A stretch of DNA of 39,540 nt from CAZFQG01 sp964520785 (GTDB lineage: Bacteria; Planctomycetota; Planctomycetia; Pirellulales; Thermoguttaceae). A program made the position numbers and the translations under genes. Shown here in pieces: positions 16,602 to 24,564 of this stretch (within the stretch, counting starts at the first letter, position 1; each line of letters starts with the position of its first letter). Location: assembly GCA_964520785.1 (NCBI GenBank), contig CAZFQG010000035.1, positions 1 through 39,540 of the forward strand, read 5' to 3'. The notes beneath the pieces were generated by a model. That model saw only the letters and a list, made by a program, of their open reading frames with translations, did not search any database and was not told the DNA's origin.

Positions 16602-17875
16602 ATGCATCCCTCTTCCCGATGGCCGGGCTCGGCAAGGCACTCCGGAGTGACGGCATCCGGCTCTTCTCCAACCTCAGCGGCACTGCCGCATTCCTTTGCC
16701 GAAGTGTTCAAGAAGCGATCGCACATCATGCGCAATGTCTTGGCTGAGGCAGCGATGTCGAACCGCTCTCGTGCCTTGTGTCGATAATCGCCGCAAGCCC
16801 CGCGAAGCGTTTCCCTTTCTTGACGCATTTTCAGGACTCCGTGAGCCAAGGAACCCATTTCCGAACTGCTGGTGAGCACCATCGGCGCGCCGTCCAGTAC
16901 CTCGCGAAGTCCTATACAATCGGACGCAATCACCGGTACGCCCAACACCATGGCCTCCATTGGCAGAAGCGGGCATGCCTCCCACTGTGACGGCATCACG
17001 AGGGCGTCGATCTGGCAGAGGTAGGTGGCCACGTTGGGGACCGGGTCGACCAGTGTGACCATGCCGCGAAGGTCGGGCCGACGGGCCTCGGTCCGGTAGT
17101 GTGCATACCCGTTGCGGTCGTCGACGGCGACGAGGTGGATGCTCTCGTGGTAGCCTTCGTTGGCCAACTGGGTGAGGGCGTCCAGGAGCAGAAGAAAATT
17201 CTTCTGCGGCATGAAGCGGCCGAAAAAGCCGAGGAGCAAGACGTCGTCGGAAAGGCCCAGGTTCTCGCGGAGTTCACGCCGGTTCGTGACCGCGGCGGCA
17301 GCTTCCTCAAGCTTCGCCACGTCGACGCCGTTGGGAATGACCTCGATGCGGCACTTGCCCCGTTTCCACTCGGGAAAATGTTCCAGGTGGTTCGCGGCGC
17401 AGTCGTGGGAGACTGGGATAATCACATCGGCGCGCGACGTGAGGCGGCCGATGAGGCGCTTTTTGAGCCATTTGAAGCGGCCCGGGATGTCGTTGCCGGG
17501 GACGATGACGTCATGCAGCGTAATTGCGTGAGGGACACCGATACCGAGATTGGCCAGGCAGGCCTGCGTCCCCGCGCGGAGGCCCTGGGAGTGGATGAGG
17601 GCGTAGCGACGGCGGCGGAGTTCCCGGCGGACGGCGCGAACGAACGAGAACTTGCGTCCCTTGGCCGGGACGTCCACGAACTCCACGCCGTCCCAATCGG
17701 CCACGTCGCGGCGGAAGGTGGCGAAGGCCTCGCCGGCGGGGGCGAGGAACGTGAAGCGGTATCCAGCCTCTTGGAGGGGGCGGAAGTTGTAGAGCATGTA
17801 GGTCCGGATGCCGCCGAGAGGATTCGTGACGACGGCCAGGACGCGCCTTTCTTTTAGGTCTGCGGCGGTGTTCAT
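16598..17875 (-). CDS. Glycosyltransferase family 4
   Basis: A 425-residue GT-B glycosyltransferase. The N-terminal domain begins VLAVVTNPLGGIRTYML, with HSQGLRAGTQA and HDVIVPGND; the donor domain has VIPNGVDV, LLGFFGRFMPQKN and the GT4 retaining signature SQWEACPLLPMEAMVLGVPVI (Glu to Glu spacing of the E-x7-E motif). The last 40 residues are a loose, acidic tail of low similarity. The open frame extends 279 codons into the polymerase gene and is rejected; the ATG at 17875 overlaps the polymerase stop by 4 nt. It probably adds one sugar to the repeat unit; the specificity cannot be read from sequence. Confidence 0.88.
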   Translation of the reverse strand: MNTAADLKERRVLAVVTNPLGGIRTYMLYNFRPLQEAGYRFTFLAPAGEAFATFRRDVADWDGVEFVDVPAKGRKFSFVRAVRRELRRRRYALIHSQGLRAGTQACLANLGIGVPHAITLHDVIVPGNDIPGRFKWLKKRLIGRLTSRADVIIPVSHDCAANHLEHFPEWKRGKCRIEVIPNGVDVAKLEEAAAAVTNRRELRENLGLSDDVLLLGFFGRFMPQKNFLLLLDALTQLANEGYHESIHLVAVDDRNGYAHYRTEARRPDLRGMVTLVDPVPNVATYLCQIDALVMPSQWEACPLLPMEAMVLGVPVIASDCIGLREVLDGAPMVLTSSSEMGSLAHGVLKMRQERETLRGACGDYRHKARERFDIAASAKTLRMMCDRFLNTSAKECGSAAEVGEEPDAVTPECLAEPGHREEGCI

Positions 17876-19152
17876 GTGGGCAGCCCTCCCCAATCCGGGT
17901 TGTCCGCCGAGGCGGTGGAGCCAGACACTTGGGTGCGCGCGGACTCCGGATAGGCGCAATAGGCGGCAGACGCGGCCCGCTGGCGGAGAAAACGCAACGC
18001 GCTTGCCTGAAAGGCGGCGTACCAGAGCCAGTGGTAGCGGAGCAAATTGTGCCCCCCCCATCCGAACAAGAGAAGGAGGACGCACGTGAAGGCGACCGCC
18101 GCGCTGACAGCATGGAGAAAGCCCACGTCCGGGTCGCGTGGAAGACAGGATCGCAACCTGGCCGTCTCGGCGAAATTCAGGAAATAACCGCCGACCAGGC
18201 ATAGGAGCGCGATGGCCCCAAGGGTGCCGCAATCCCCCAGAACTTGGCCATAGAGGTTGTGCGACCGAAAACCGTGGCCGATGGCGATGCCGTGGCAGGC
18301 GGGGCCCACGCCGAAAAGCGGGTACGACTGCCAGAGCTTGATTCCGTTGTTGAATCCCGTCAGGCGTCCCTTCGCCGAGCCTTCTGCGTTCGCCGGGCCG
18401 TACGAGGGATCGATGAGCGTGAGGTAGCGGTTCTGGCGGTCTTCGGGGAGGAGGGTCCAGGCAATGGGAGGGATGAGGATCAGTAAGGGAATGATCTTCC
18501 AGCGATGCTTGGAGAAGAGACCCAAGACGACCAGTTGGAAGCAGAGGCCGACGAAGGCGGTCCGGGAACCGGTGAGGAGGATGCATGTGCAGGCGAGGCC
18601 GAAGAGGGCGAGTACGCCCAAGTAGTGCCACCGCTTTTTGGCAAGTACCACCAGCGGAAAGAGCATCGGAATTCCGTAATTGACCGTTGCGCTGAATGCG
18701 TTGGGATCGCACATCGTGGCATCGACCCCCACCATTCGCCAGGTTCCCATCCGATAAACGCCTCGACCGTTGAGATACTCGCGGAGCGAATGGAGTTCGT
18801 ACAGAGTCGTAATGGCGACGAAAGCAACGACGAGAATCTTCAACTCTCGCTCATCCCGAACGGACGTCATGACGAGGGCATAAAAAACGAGGACCTTGAG
18901 CCAGTCTTCCAGGGCCTTGTTCGAGAAGTCGGTGTAGGGGCTGAAGGCGGTGGAGAGGAGCATGGAGAGGAGGAGAAAGCCGATCCCCCAGTTCACGCGG
19001 TTGGGGGTCCAGGTCTTCACGGCGAACAGGGCCCAATAGGCGAGAGTGCAGAGCATGTACACCCGCTCAATGCGCAGCTCCCCCAGCCACGGCCAGACCT
19101 CGAAAGGCCGATGAATGAAGAGCCACATGTAACCGACGAGGAGGTAGATCAT
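17872..19152 (-). CDS. O-antigen ligase/polymerase-like membrane protein (Wzy/WaaL type)
   Basis: A 426-residue inner-membrane protein with about 10-12 hydrophobic helices and one larger periplasmic loop. The loop holds RQNRYLTLIDPSYGPANAEGS (cited in part as NRYLTL), followed by GRLTGFNNGIKLWQSYPLFGVG and a conserved GFRSHNLYGQ, which matches the Wzy_C/O-antigen ligase pattern R...W...P..G.G...HN (His near residue 300). Such proteins polymerise or ligate undecaprenyl-linked units in the periplasm. A similar protein family is common in exosortase-linked exopolysaccharide loci. It overlaps the acyltransferase stop and the GT4 start by 4 nt at each end. Polymerase is more likely than ligase because the locus has flippase and Wzz but no lipid A genes. 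Confidence 0.85.
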   Translation of the reverse strand: MIYLLVGYMWLFIHRPFEVWPWLGELRIERVYMLCTLAYWALFAVKTWTPNRVNWGIGFLLLSMLLSTAFSPYTDFSNKALEDWLKVLVFYALVMTSVRDERELKILVVAFVAITTLYELHSLREYLNGRGVYRMGTWRMVGVDATMCDPNAFSATVNYGIPMLFPLVVLAKKRWHYLGVLALFGLACTCILLTGSRTAFVGLCFQLVVLGLFSKHRWKIIPLLILIPPIAWTLLPEDRQNRYLTLIDPSYGPANAEGSAKGRLTGFNNGIKLWQSYPLFGVGPACHGIAIGHGFRSHNLYGQVLGDCGTLGAIALLCLVGGYFLNFAETARLRSCLPRDPDVGFLHAVSAAVAFTCVLLLLFGWGGHNLLRYHWLWYAAFQASALRFLRQRAASAAYCAYPESARTQVSGSTASADNPDWGGLPT

Positions 19153-19769
19153 GGGAGGACCCCCTTCGGTCGGGAAAGGGGGGCTTCCTTAACCAAGGAT
19201 TTCTTCACCACCGCCGGGTTCCCGGCCGCCATCGTCGCAGGAGGAATGGGCCTGACGACGACGGCCGCGGCCCCGATGACGCAGTCGTCCCCTATGTCGG
19301 CCATGATAACCGCGCGGTTGCCGATCCAGACGTTTCGGCCGATCTCCACCCGAGTGAACACGGCGAGTTGCGCGCGCCGGGCCGTCATCGAATCGGTCGA
19401 GCCATGCTGGTGGCGGCCACTCAAGACGTCGATATTGCTTCCCAGAAGTGTGCCACGTCCGATCCCGCAGATGCCGACGGTACAGTGGGCGCCGATGGAA
19501 ACCCGGGGCTCGATGGCGACGTTGCGTTTCGAGAACCACGTTCCGAACCCTATGCCGACATCCCACGCACAGTCGCCAAGCGTCATCACGTAATACGCCC
19601 GGCGCAACCAAACGCCAAGCGTACCCGGGATGAGGGAGAGGGACTGGCCGAATGTCACAAACAGGCCGATCTCGCGGCCACCAAGTCCAAACACGCGCAC
19701 GGGTCCCCAAAGCGGGAACGTCGCCGCAATGAAGATCAATGTGACCGTGTCACGAATGCAGGCTTTCAT
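19149..19769 (-). CDS. Hexapeptide-repeat (LbetaH) acyltransferase, WcaF/CysE-like
   Basis: A 206-residue protein. Residues about 10-60 are hydrophobic or amphipathic (LIFIAATFPLWGPVRVFG), which suggests membrane association. From residue 70 it shows left-handed beta-helix hexads: GIGFGT, VAIEPR, VSIGAH, CTVGIC, RVEIGRNVWIGNRAVIMADI and DDCVIGAAAVVV, ending in AAGNPAVV, the common acyltransferase terminus. The insert SGRHQHGSTDS holds a His that could be the catalytic base. It should transfer acetyl or another acyl group to a sugar hydroxyl. It overlaps both neighbours by 4 nt. Confidence 0.87.
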   Translation of the reverse strand: MKACIRDTVTLIFIAATFPLWGPVRVFGLGGREIGLFVTFGQSLSLIPGTLGVWLRRAYYVMTLGDCAWDVGIGFGTWFSKRNVAIEPRVSIGAHCTVGICGIGRGTLLGSNIDVLSGRHQHGSTDSMTARRAQLAVFTRVEIGRNVWIGNRAVIMADIGDDCVIGAAAVVVRPIPPATMAAGNPAVVKKSLVKEAPLSRPKGVLP

Positions 19770-20935
19770 GGCAATCGTGGTCGGGGGGCCGTGTGTTTCA
19801 ACGCCGCGATGAAACTCTCTGCGGATCGCGCGGGACAGAAACGGCTTTGGAGTGTCTCCCTCGCGGCTTCAGCGGCGCATTCAGCAACGTGTTGATCGGT
19901 AAACAGGTGCAAAGTGGCTTGGGCGATCATGGAGTGATCCAATTCCGGCACCAATATTCCTTCGACCCCGTTCGCAATCAGCTCCGAGTTGCCCCCCACA
20001 TCCGTCGCCACAATCGGCCGACCCGCCGCCATGTATTCCAACAGCGAGTTCGAAAGTCCTTCCGCCTCGGACGTGAGGACGGCCACGTCGAGGGTGGACA
20101 GGAAAGCCGGGATGTGTTCGATGGAGCCCAAGAGGCGGACGTTTTGGGTCAGGCCCAGTTCGTCGATGAGGGCCTGGTACGCGGCGACGTCGCCGCCGCC
20201 GGCGATCTCGAATTGGGTATCGGGGTGGTCCCTGAGGACGAGCGACGCGGCGCGGATGAACAGGTCGGGACGCTTGACGGGGCGGAGGTTCGCCACCATG
20301 CCGACTTTTCTTGGGGTGCCGGGCGGTTTGGGAGTCCAGGGCGGAATGTGTTCGAACCGCGAGAGGTCAATCGCATTGGGGATGACGATTACGTCTTCGG
20401 GATTGACCGCCTCCTGCGCGACGACGGCGTTTTTGCAGGCCTGGCAGTTGGCGATAATTTTGTCGATGAACAGCCGGTTCCAGACCCGCGCGACGAGCCG
20501 GTCGCGCCGCGTCAATCCGTGCCCCACGTTGCGCCGCGTGCCGAAGACGGTACAACCGGCCGATTTCGCCAGCGGCGCGGCGAAGCGGGTGCTGTCGGGG
20601 AAGTAGGTGACGACGGTGTCGATGCGGTTCTCCTTGAGGAACCGCCGAAACCGCCGCGCGGCCTTCACACCGCGGAGGCTCAAGAGCCTGCGGACCCCCA
20701 GGCGGACTATGGGGCAGTCGTCCGGCTCGAGCCGTCGCGATGAGTCGGACGTGCCGTCCAAGAGACAGAGGAAGGGGCGGACGCGCGTGCGGTCGAGATG
20801 GCGGATCAGCAGGAGGAGTTGCGATTCCGTCCCCGCCCGGGAGAGGTTGTTAATGACGAAACAGACGCGGACCGGCGCGGCGCCGGATGGGTCGGCGGCG
20901 AGGGGGGGGGCGGCGGTGTTCGGCAAGGACGACAT
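19766..20935 (-). CDS. Glycosyltransferase family 4
   Basis: A 389-residue GT-B enzyme. N-terminal VCFVINNLSRAGTESQLLLL is the usual GT4 acceptor-side GG/GT-E loop (Gly-Thr-Glu), followed by FGTRRNVGHG; the donor domain has VIPNAIDLSRF, VGMVANLRPVKRPD, and the E-x7-E signature SEAEGLSNSLLEYMAAG then VATDVGGNSELI. It probably acts in repeat-unit assembly; it resembles GTs of exosortase (EpsH)-associated loci. The ATG at 20935 has no SD: the mRNA just before it is a pyrimidine C-run (CCACCCCCCCC). A heptamer repeat lies 9-43 nt upstream, between this gene and the GT before it. Confidence 0.88.
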   Translation of the reverse strand: MSSLPNTAAPPLAADPSGAAPVRVCFVINNLSRAGTESQLLLLIRHLDRTRVRPFLCLLDGTSDSSRRLEPDDCPIVRLGVRRLLSLRGVKAARRFRRFLKENRIDTVVTYFPDSTRFAAPLAKSAGCTVFGTRRNVGHGLTRRDRLVARVWNRLFIDKIIANCQACKNAVVAQEAVNPEDVIVIPNAIDLSRFEHIPPWTPKPPGTPRKVGMVANLRPVKRPDLFIRAASLVLRDHPDTQFEIAGGGDVAAYQALIDELGLTQNVRLLGSIEHIPAFLSTLDVAVLTSEAEGLSNSLLEYMAAGRPIVATDVGGNSELIANGVEGILVPELDHSMIAQATLHLFTDQHVAECAAEAARETLQSRFCPARSAESFIAALKHTAPRPRLP

Positions 20936-20943
20936 GGGGGGGG

Positions 20944-20978
20944 TGGTTAGTGGTTAGTGGTTAGTGGTTGGTGGTTAG
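20944..20978 (-). repeat. Five tandem heptamers (minus strand CTAACCA)
   Basis: On the plus strand the units are TGGTTAG three times, TGGTTGG, TGGTTAG. The stop codon TAA of the upstream glycosyltransferase lies in unit three (20961-20963), so the last codons of that gene (TTNH) are encoded by repeat DNA. It is like, but not the same as, the T(A/G)GGGAG array at 7262-7303; both abut a gene 3' end. Confidence 0.9.
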
Positions 20979-22169
20979 GGTCGCTGTCAGGCACGGGGTG
21001 CCTGACCTACGTGCTAGGGGGGTTAGGAGTTGGGTGTAGGCGGCGGCCTGCCGGGGGAATGTGAATTGGGTTTCGACGCGGTGCCGCGCGGCTGCGGCGA
21101 GCCGGGCGCGGAGGGCCGGGTCGGTCGCCAGCCGGCCGACGGCCTCGGCCAGGGAGGCGGCGGCGGACGGCCCTGTCTCGGGCGGGGGGACGAGGAGGCC
21201 GGTCCGGTCGTGGGTGATCAGCTCGCTCGTTCCTCCAACGGCGGTGGCGACGACCGGGACTCCGGCGGCCATGGCTTCCAGTATAACATTGGGCAGCCCC
21301 TCCGAATGCGAAGATTGCACGAAAGCGTCAAAGTGGGGGAGGTAGGCGTCCAACTCATCCGTAAAACCGGCAAGGACAACCCGCCCAACGAGGGAGGAGG
21401 CGTTGATTTTCGCCTCCAGCGACTCTCTCAAAAAACCCTCGCCAAACAGGACCAGGCCGACCGAGAGCGAGTGCGAGAGCGAGAGCGAGAGCCCCCGGTC
21501 CGCCAATTGGCCGACGGCGTCGATGAGGAGGTCGAACCCCTTTTCGGGGCTCAACCTTCCGGCCGCGCCAAGGATGATTTCCGGCGGATGCTCAAAAAAC
21601 GCCTCCAGCCGGGCCCGGTAGGCGGGGTCGGGAATTCCTTCGAACCGTTCGGTGCGGATGGAGTTGTGAATGACGGCGATTCGCTCCCTCGGCACGTTCG
21701 CCCGCTTCGCCACCTTCTCCGCCTGACCGGCCGAGACGCAGACGACGCGGTCCATCCGGCGGAGCAGCCAGCGGTCGAGCCGCTCGTAGAGCCGGACCTT
21801 CGCGTTCTCGGCGGTCCACCCGCGGGAGACGCCGACGACCGGCACGCCGCAGGACCGGGCGGCGAGCCACCCGACGAGGCCGGCCTTGTAACCGTTGACG
21901 AGGAGGACGTCGACCGATCTCCGGCGGAGGAGCCGCGCGACATCCCCCACGGCGGCCAGCAGACGGGGGTGATCGTGCGGGATCTCCACGCAAGGGTGCC
22001 CCGCTTCCGCCGCGGCGGCCAAAAACGGCCGGCAGAGGCCGTCCTCTCGAAACGAGCAGATCGTGTTTTCCACGCCGGAGCCGCTTGCCGCGAACTCGTT
22101 GGCCAGTTCCAAAATCTGCCGTTCCGGCCCGCCGATAAAGCGGGAGGCGGTGAGGTGGAGGAGGTTCAT
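20961..22169 (-). CDS. Glycosyltransferase family 4
   Basis: A 402-residue GT-B enzyme. The N-terminal domain starts MNLLHLTASRFIGGPERQIL (GT4 glycine loop GGPE), with GVSRGWTAENAKVR; the donor domain has VIHNSIRTERF, LGAAGRLSPEKGFDLL and SSHSEGLPNVILEAMAAGVPV (E-x7-E) followed by GGTSELI. Two local oddities: a Ser-Leu run (about residues 225-235, LSLSLSHSLS) is encoded by a hexanucleotide tandem repeat, and the last dozen residues (GTPCLTATLTTNH) come from a palindrome and a heptamer array. The native C-terminus is therefore probably replaced or extended by repeat DNA. The ATG at 22169 overlaps the previous gene's stop by 4 nt; the longer frame to 22511 is rejected. Confidence 0.88.
   Translation of the reverse strand: MNLLHLTASRFIGGPERQILELANEFAASGSGVENTICSFREDGLCRPFLAAAAEAGHPCVEIPHDHPRLLAAVGDVARLLRRRSVDVLLVNGYKAGLVGWLAARSCGVPVVGVSRGWTAENAKVRLYERLDRWLLRRMDRVVCVSAGQAEKVAKRANVPRERIAVIHNSIRTERFEGIPDPAYRARLEAFFEHPPEIILGAAGRLSPEKGFDLLIDAVGQLADRGLSLSLSHSLSVGLVLFGEGFLRESLEAKINASSLVGRVVLAGFTDELDAYLPHFDAFVQSSHSEGLPNVILEAMAAGVPVVATAVGGTSELITHDRTGLLVPPPETGPSAAASLAEAVGRLATDPALRARLAAAARHRVETQFTFPRQAAAYTQLLTPLARRSGTPCLTATLTTNH
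20987..21005. repeat. REP-like palindrome TCAGGCAC-GGG-GTGCCTGA
   Basis: A perfect 8-bp inverted repeat with a 3-nt loop lies inside the last codons of the glycosyltransferase at 20961-22169, 8 nt from the heptamer array. The element could be a dispersed REP-like repeat; no second full copy was seen in this window. Confidence 0.75.
21463..21492 (+). repeat. Five tandem hexanucleotides GAG(A/T)GC in a coding region
   Basis: Units are GAGAGC, GAGTGC, GAGAGC, GAGAGC, GAGAGC. On the minus strand they encode the Ser-Leu run of the glycosyltransferase. Since 6 nt is two codons, unit gain or loss would keep the reading frame. Confidence 0.85.
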
Positions 22170-23410
22170 CGCAGGGCGACCTCCGGCGCGGCGGAGGGGA
22201 GCCGGGCCGTTTCGGTCCAAACGGCGTCGAGCTTGTCGGCGAGCGCATCCCAGTGGTATTCGCGGATGACCTTTTCGTGCCCCGCGCGGGTGATTTCCGC
22301 CAGGCGGGCCGGTGCGCCGTAGACGTGTTCGGCGACGGCGTCGGCAAAGGGGGCGCCATCCTTCGCGAGGATGAAATGCTCCGCGGGCGCCAGATCGAGC
22401 CCCTCGGCACCGATTTTCGTACTGACGACGGGGCACTTCGCGGCGAGGGCCTCGAGAATTTTCAGCCGCGAGCCCCCACCGATGCGCAACGGAACCACGG
22501 CCGCTGCACACCGCCAGAGGTAGGGCCGAACGTCCGGGGCGTCCGCCACGAGCGCCGCGCCGGGGGTGGCGGCGATCTTCGCCGAAAGCCAGGCCGGAGG
22601 CCGCCTTCCCACCACGGTGAGCGAGGCATCTGCAAACCGCGCCCGCAACCGCGGGAGGATTTCCTCGAGCAGAAGGACGCCGGCGTCTTGATTGGGGAAC
22701 CAGTCGAGACTTCCCAGGAAGAGCAGCTCGCGCGGGCTGCGCGGCCGGTCCTCGGGGTGGAAATAGCCGATATCGACCCCGTTGTCGACCACGCGGACGT
22801 CACCAGCGGAGAATTCGCGCCGAGCCAGCGCGGCGTCTTCGGCGCTGACGGTGACCAGCCGATCCGTCGCCGCGAACATGTCTCGCTCGAAACTCGCAAA
22901 CTTCCGCCACTGCTGGCGAAGGAACCGCCGTTTGAGCGGGTTTTTCGCGTTTTCGTAGAACCGCCGCCAGATGAGGGACTCGACATTATGCGCCATGAGG
23001 ACCCAAGGCTGGGAAACACGCCCCGCGCACGCGGCCGCGTAGGGAGTCCACTCGCAGTGCCAGAGGTCGGGCGGGTTTTCCTCGGCGATTCGCGAGACGA
23101 GCCGCAAGAGTCGGCCGCGGACATGCTTCTGCACAGAATAGGGCCGAGGCGACGCCAGATTGCGAAGCAGTCGCGCGGCGAAGGCCGGACCCCGGTTCGG
23201 CGGCAGGCGGTCGTCGATATATCGGACCGCGACACCGAGCTGTTCGAAATGCGCCTTGGCCGCGTCGCGCAGGCGGAAATCGTCCGGCGGATAACAGACA
23301 TACTCGATCTCATGCCGCCTCGCGAGGCGCGCAACGAGATTGCCCGTACGAATTCGCTTTCCGGAATTCAGGGGGAAGGGCAATTCTTCATCGAGAATGA
23401 CGACACGCAT
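22166..23410 (-). CDS. Glycosyltransferase family 4, PEP-CTERM/EpsH-associated type (TIGR03087-like)
   Basis: A 414-residue GT-B enzyme. It begins MRVVILDEELPFPLNSGKRI; the LPFPLNSGKRIRTGNL stretch matches the PFP-N-x-G-x-x-I-R start of sugar transferases found with exosortase loci. A second feature is HCEWTPYAA (acceptor domain) with AHNVESLIWRRFYENAKNP, also characteristic. The donor domain has VVDNGVDIGYFHPE, LLFLGSLDWFPNQDAG, and VPLRIGGGSRLKILEALAAKCPVVST, the Glu-Ala-Leu end of the retaining GT4 site. It should act in polysaccharide repeat-unit synthesis. It overlaps the next GT by 4 nt (ATGA) and starts 8 nt after the GT2 stop. Confidence 0.88.
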   Translation of the reverse strand: MRVVILDEELPFPLNSGKRIRTGNLVARLARRHEIEYVCYPPDDFRLRDAAKAHFEQLGVAVRYIDDRLPPNRGPAFAARLLRNLASPRPYSVQKHVRGRLLRLVSRIAEENPPDLWHCEWTPYAAACAGRVSQPWVLMAHNVESLIWRRFYENAKNPLKRRFLRQQWRKFASFERDMFAATDRLVTVSAEDAALARREFSAGDVRVVDNGVDIGYFHPEDRPRSPRELLFLGSLDWFPNQDAGVLLLEEILPRLRARFADASLTVVGRRPPAWLSAKIAATPGAALVADAPDVRPYLWRCAAAVVPLRIGGGSRLKILEALAAKCPVVSTKIGAEGLDLAPAEHFILAKDGAPFADAVAEHVYGAPARLAEITRAGHEKVIREYHWDALADKLDAVWTETARLPSAAPEVALR

Positions 23411-23418
23411 GGGGGGGC

Positions 23419-24531
23419 CTAACGCGGCTTATTCACCAACACGGTTTCACTTTGGGGGGATTCTTTTTTCTGTTTCCAGCCTTGGACGAGTTCCGCCAGG
23501 ACGCCGCAGCCGGCTCCGACGTGGACGGTGAGGGCGGCGAGGGGGACGTAGAGGGCGATGAGGGGGTTGCCGTCGGACGTGGCGGCGGCCAGACCGACGG
23601 AGGCGGTGAGCGCCCCGTACAGTCCCAGGCAGCCGAAGTAGCCGAACGACGCAAGGGGGATCGCCAGGCAGACCAGCGGCCCAAGCAGCAGACCCAGCAG
23701 GAAAACAACCGGGAGGAGCGTGCCGAGTTCAAACGTCTCCGGGTGCTTGCGGAAGAGCCGCACGCGGCCCCGGCCGTAGCGGACCATCTGCCGGAACAGG
23801 CCGGGGAGGGACCCCCTGGGGTGGTATCGCACCACTATAGCGGGGGTAAAATAGCAGACCAGGCCGGCCCGGTCGCAGCGGTAGTTGAACTCGCCGTCCT
23901 CGTGGGCGTCGAAGGTTTCGTCGAAATGGCCGATTTCGTCGAAGACATGGCGGCGATAGGCGACGCCGACGCTTTTGGCGGGGACGACCTGGGGGGTGTT
24001 CGAGTAGATGAAGGACTCCGGGTGGTGGCCGAGCCGGGAGTTCCGCGCGGCGGCGACGGCCCTTTGCAGCGGGGTCGCCCCGGTGATGTCCAGCGGCTGG
24101 GGGCGGCCCAGGACGTCGGCCTTGGATTCCTCGAACGCGGCCGCGACGTTGGCGATGTAGTGGGGGGTGCCGATCTCGCAATGGCCGTCGACCACGACGA
24201 CGACGTCCCCCTTCGCCTCGCGAACGCCGACGTTTCTGGCGGCGCTGGAAAGCCGCTTGGGATTGTGGAGGAGGCGGAAGTTGGGGTGGCCGGCCGCAAA
24301 GGCCTCGACGATTTCGGGCGTGCCGTCGTCGGAATCGCCATCGACGACGAGGACCTCGAACCGATCCGGGTCGTACTGCTGGGCGGCAAGTTCCCCCAAT
24401 AAATTGGGTATATTCGCCGCTTCGTCGCGAACCGGGACGATCACCGACACGAACAGGGCCCGCTTCGTTTCCGCCCGGTCCGGACGGGACTCGGCGGAGG
24501 GCGTTTCGCGAAATCGGGCAGCGATGGACAT
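23419..24531 (-). CDS. Glycosyltransferase family 2 with membrane tail
   Basis: A 370-residue GT-A enzyme. Residues 27-260 hold FVSVIVPVRDEAANI, VLVVDGDSDDGT (nucleotide-binding DxD region), the metal-binding VVVVDGH and the acidic FDAHEDGEFNYR (ED-type motif, catalytic base region). Residues 270-350 are a hydrophobic tail with two or three membrane helices (LLPVVFLLGLLLGPLVCLAI; VPLAALTVHVGAG), which should hold it at the inner membrane. It is similar to ExoA-type succinoglycan transferases. It may add the second sugar after the initiating transferase. It is 33 nt upstream-adjacent to the deacetylase and 8 nt from the next GT. Confidence 0.88.
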   Translation of the reverse strand: MSIAARFRETPSAESRPDRAETKRALFVSVIVPVRDEAANIPNLLGELAAQQYDPDRFEVLVVDGDSDDGTPEIVEAFAAGHPNFRLLHNPKRLSSAARNVGVREAKGDVVVVVDGHCEIGTPHYIANVAAAFEESKADVLGRPQPLDITGATPLQRAVAAARNSRLGHHPESFIYSNTPQVVPAKSVGVAYRRHVFDEIGHFDETFDAHEDGEFNYRCDRAGLVCYFTPAIVVRYHPRGSLPGLFRQMVRYGRGRVRLFRKHPETFELGTLLPVVFLLGLLLGPLVCLAIPLASFGYFGCLGLYGALTASVGLAAATSDGNPLIALYVPLAALTVHVGAGCGVLAELVQGWKQKKESPQSETVLVNKPR

Positions 24532-24564
24532 GGGGCGGTTCTGGTCAGGGGAATTAAGTAAAGA

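Noticed and set aside
16602..18712. Long frame (704 codons) containing the GT at 16598-17875
   Set aside because: The first 279 codons are antiparallel-frame or shadow sequence of the O-antigen-ligase-like gene; the GT starts at 17875 with a 4-nt overlap.
22170..22511. Upstream extension of the GT at 20961-22169
   Set aside because: It overlaps the preceding GT4 gene and lacks GT4 sequence; ATGA at 22166-22169 fits better.
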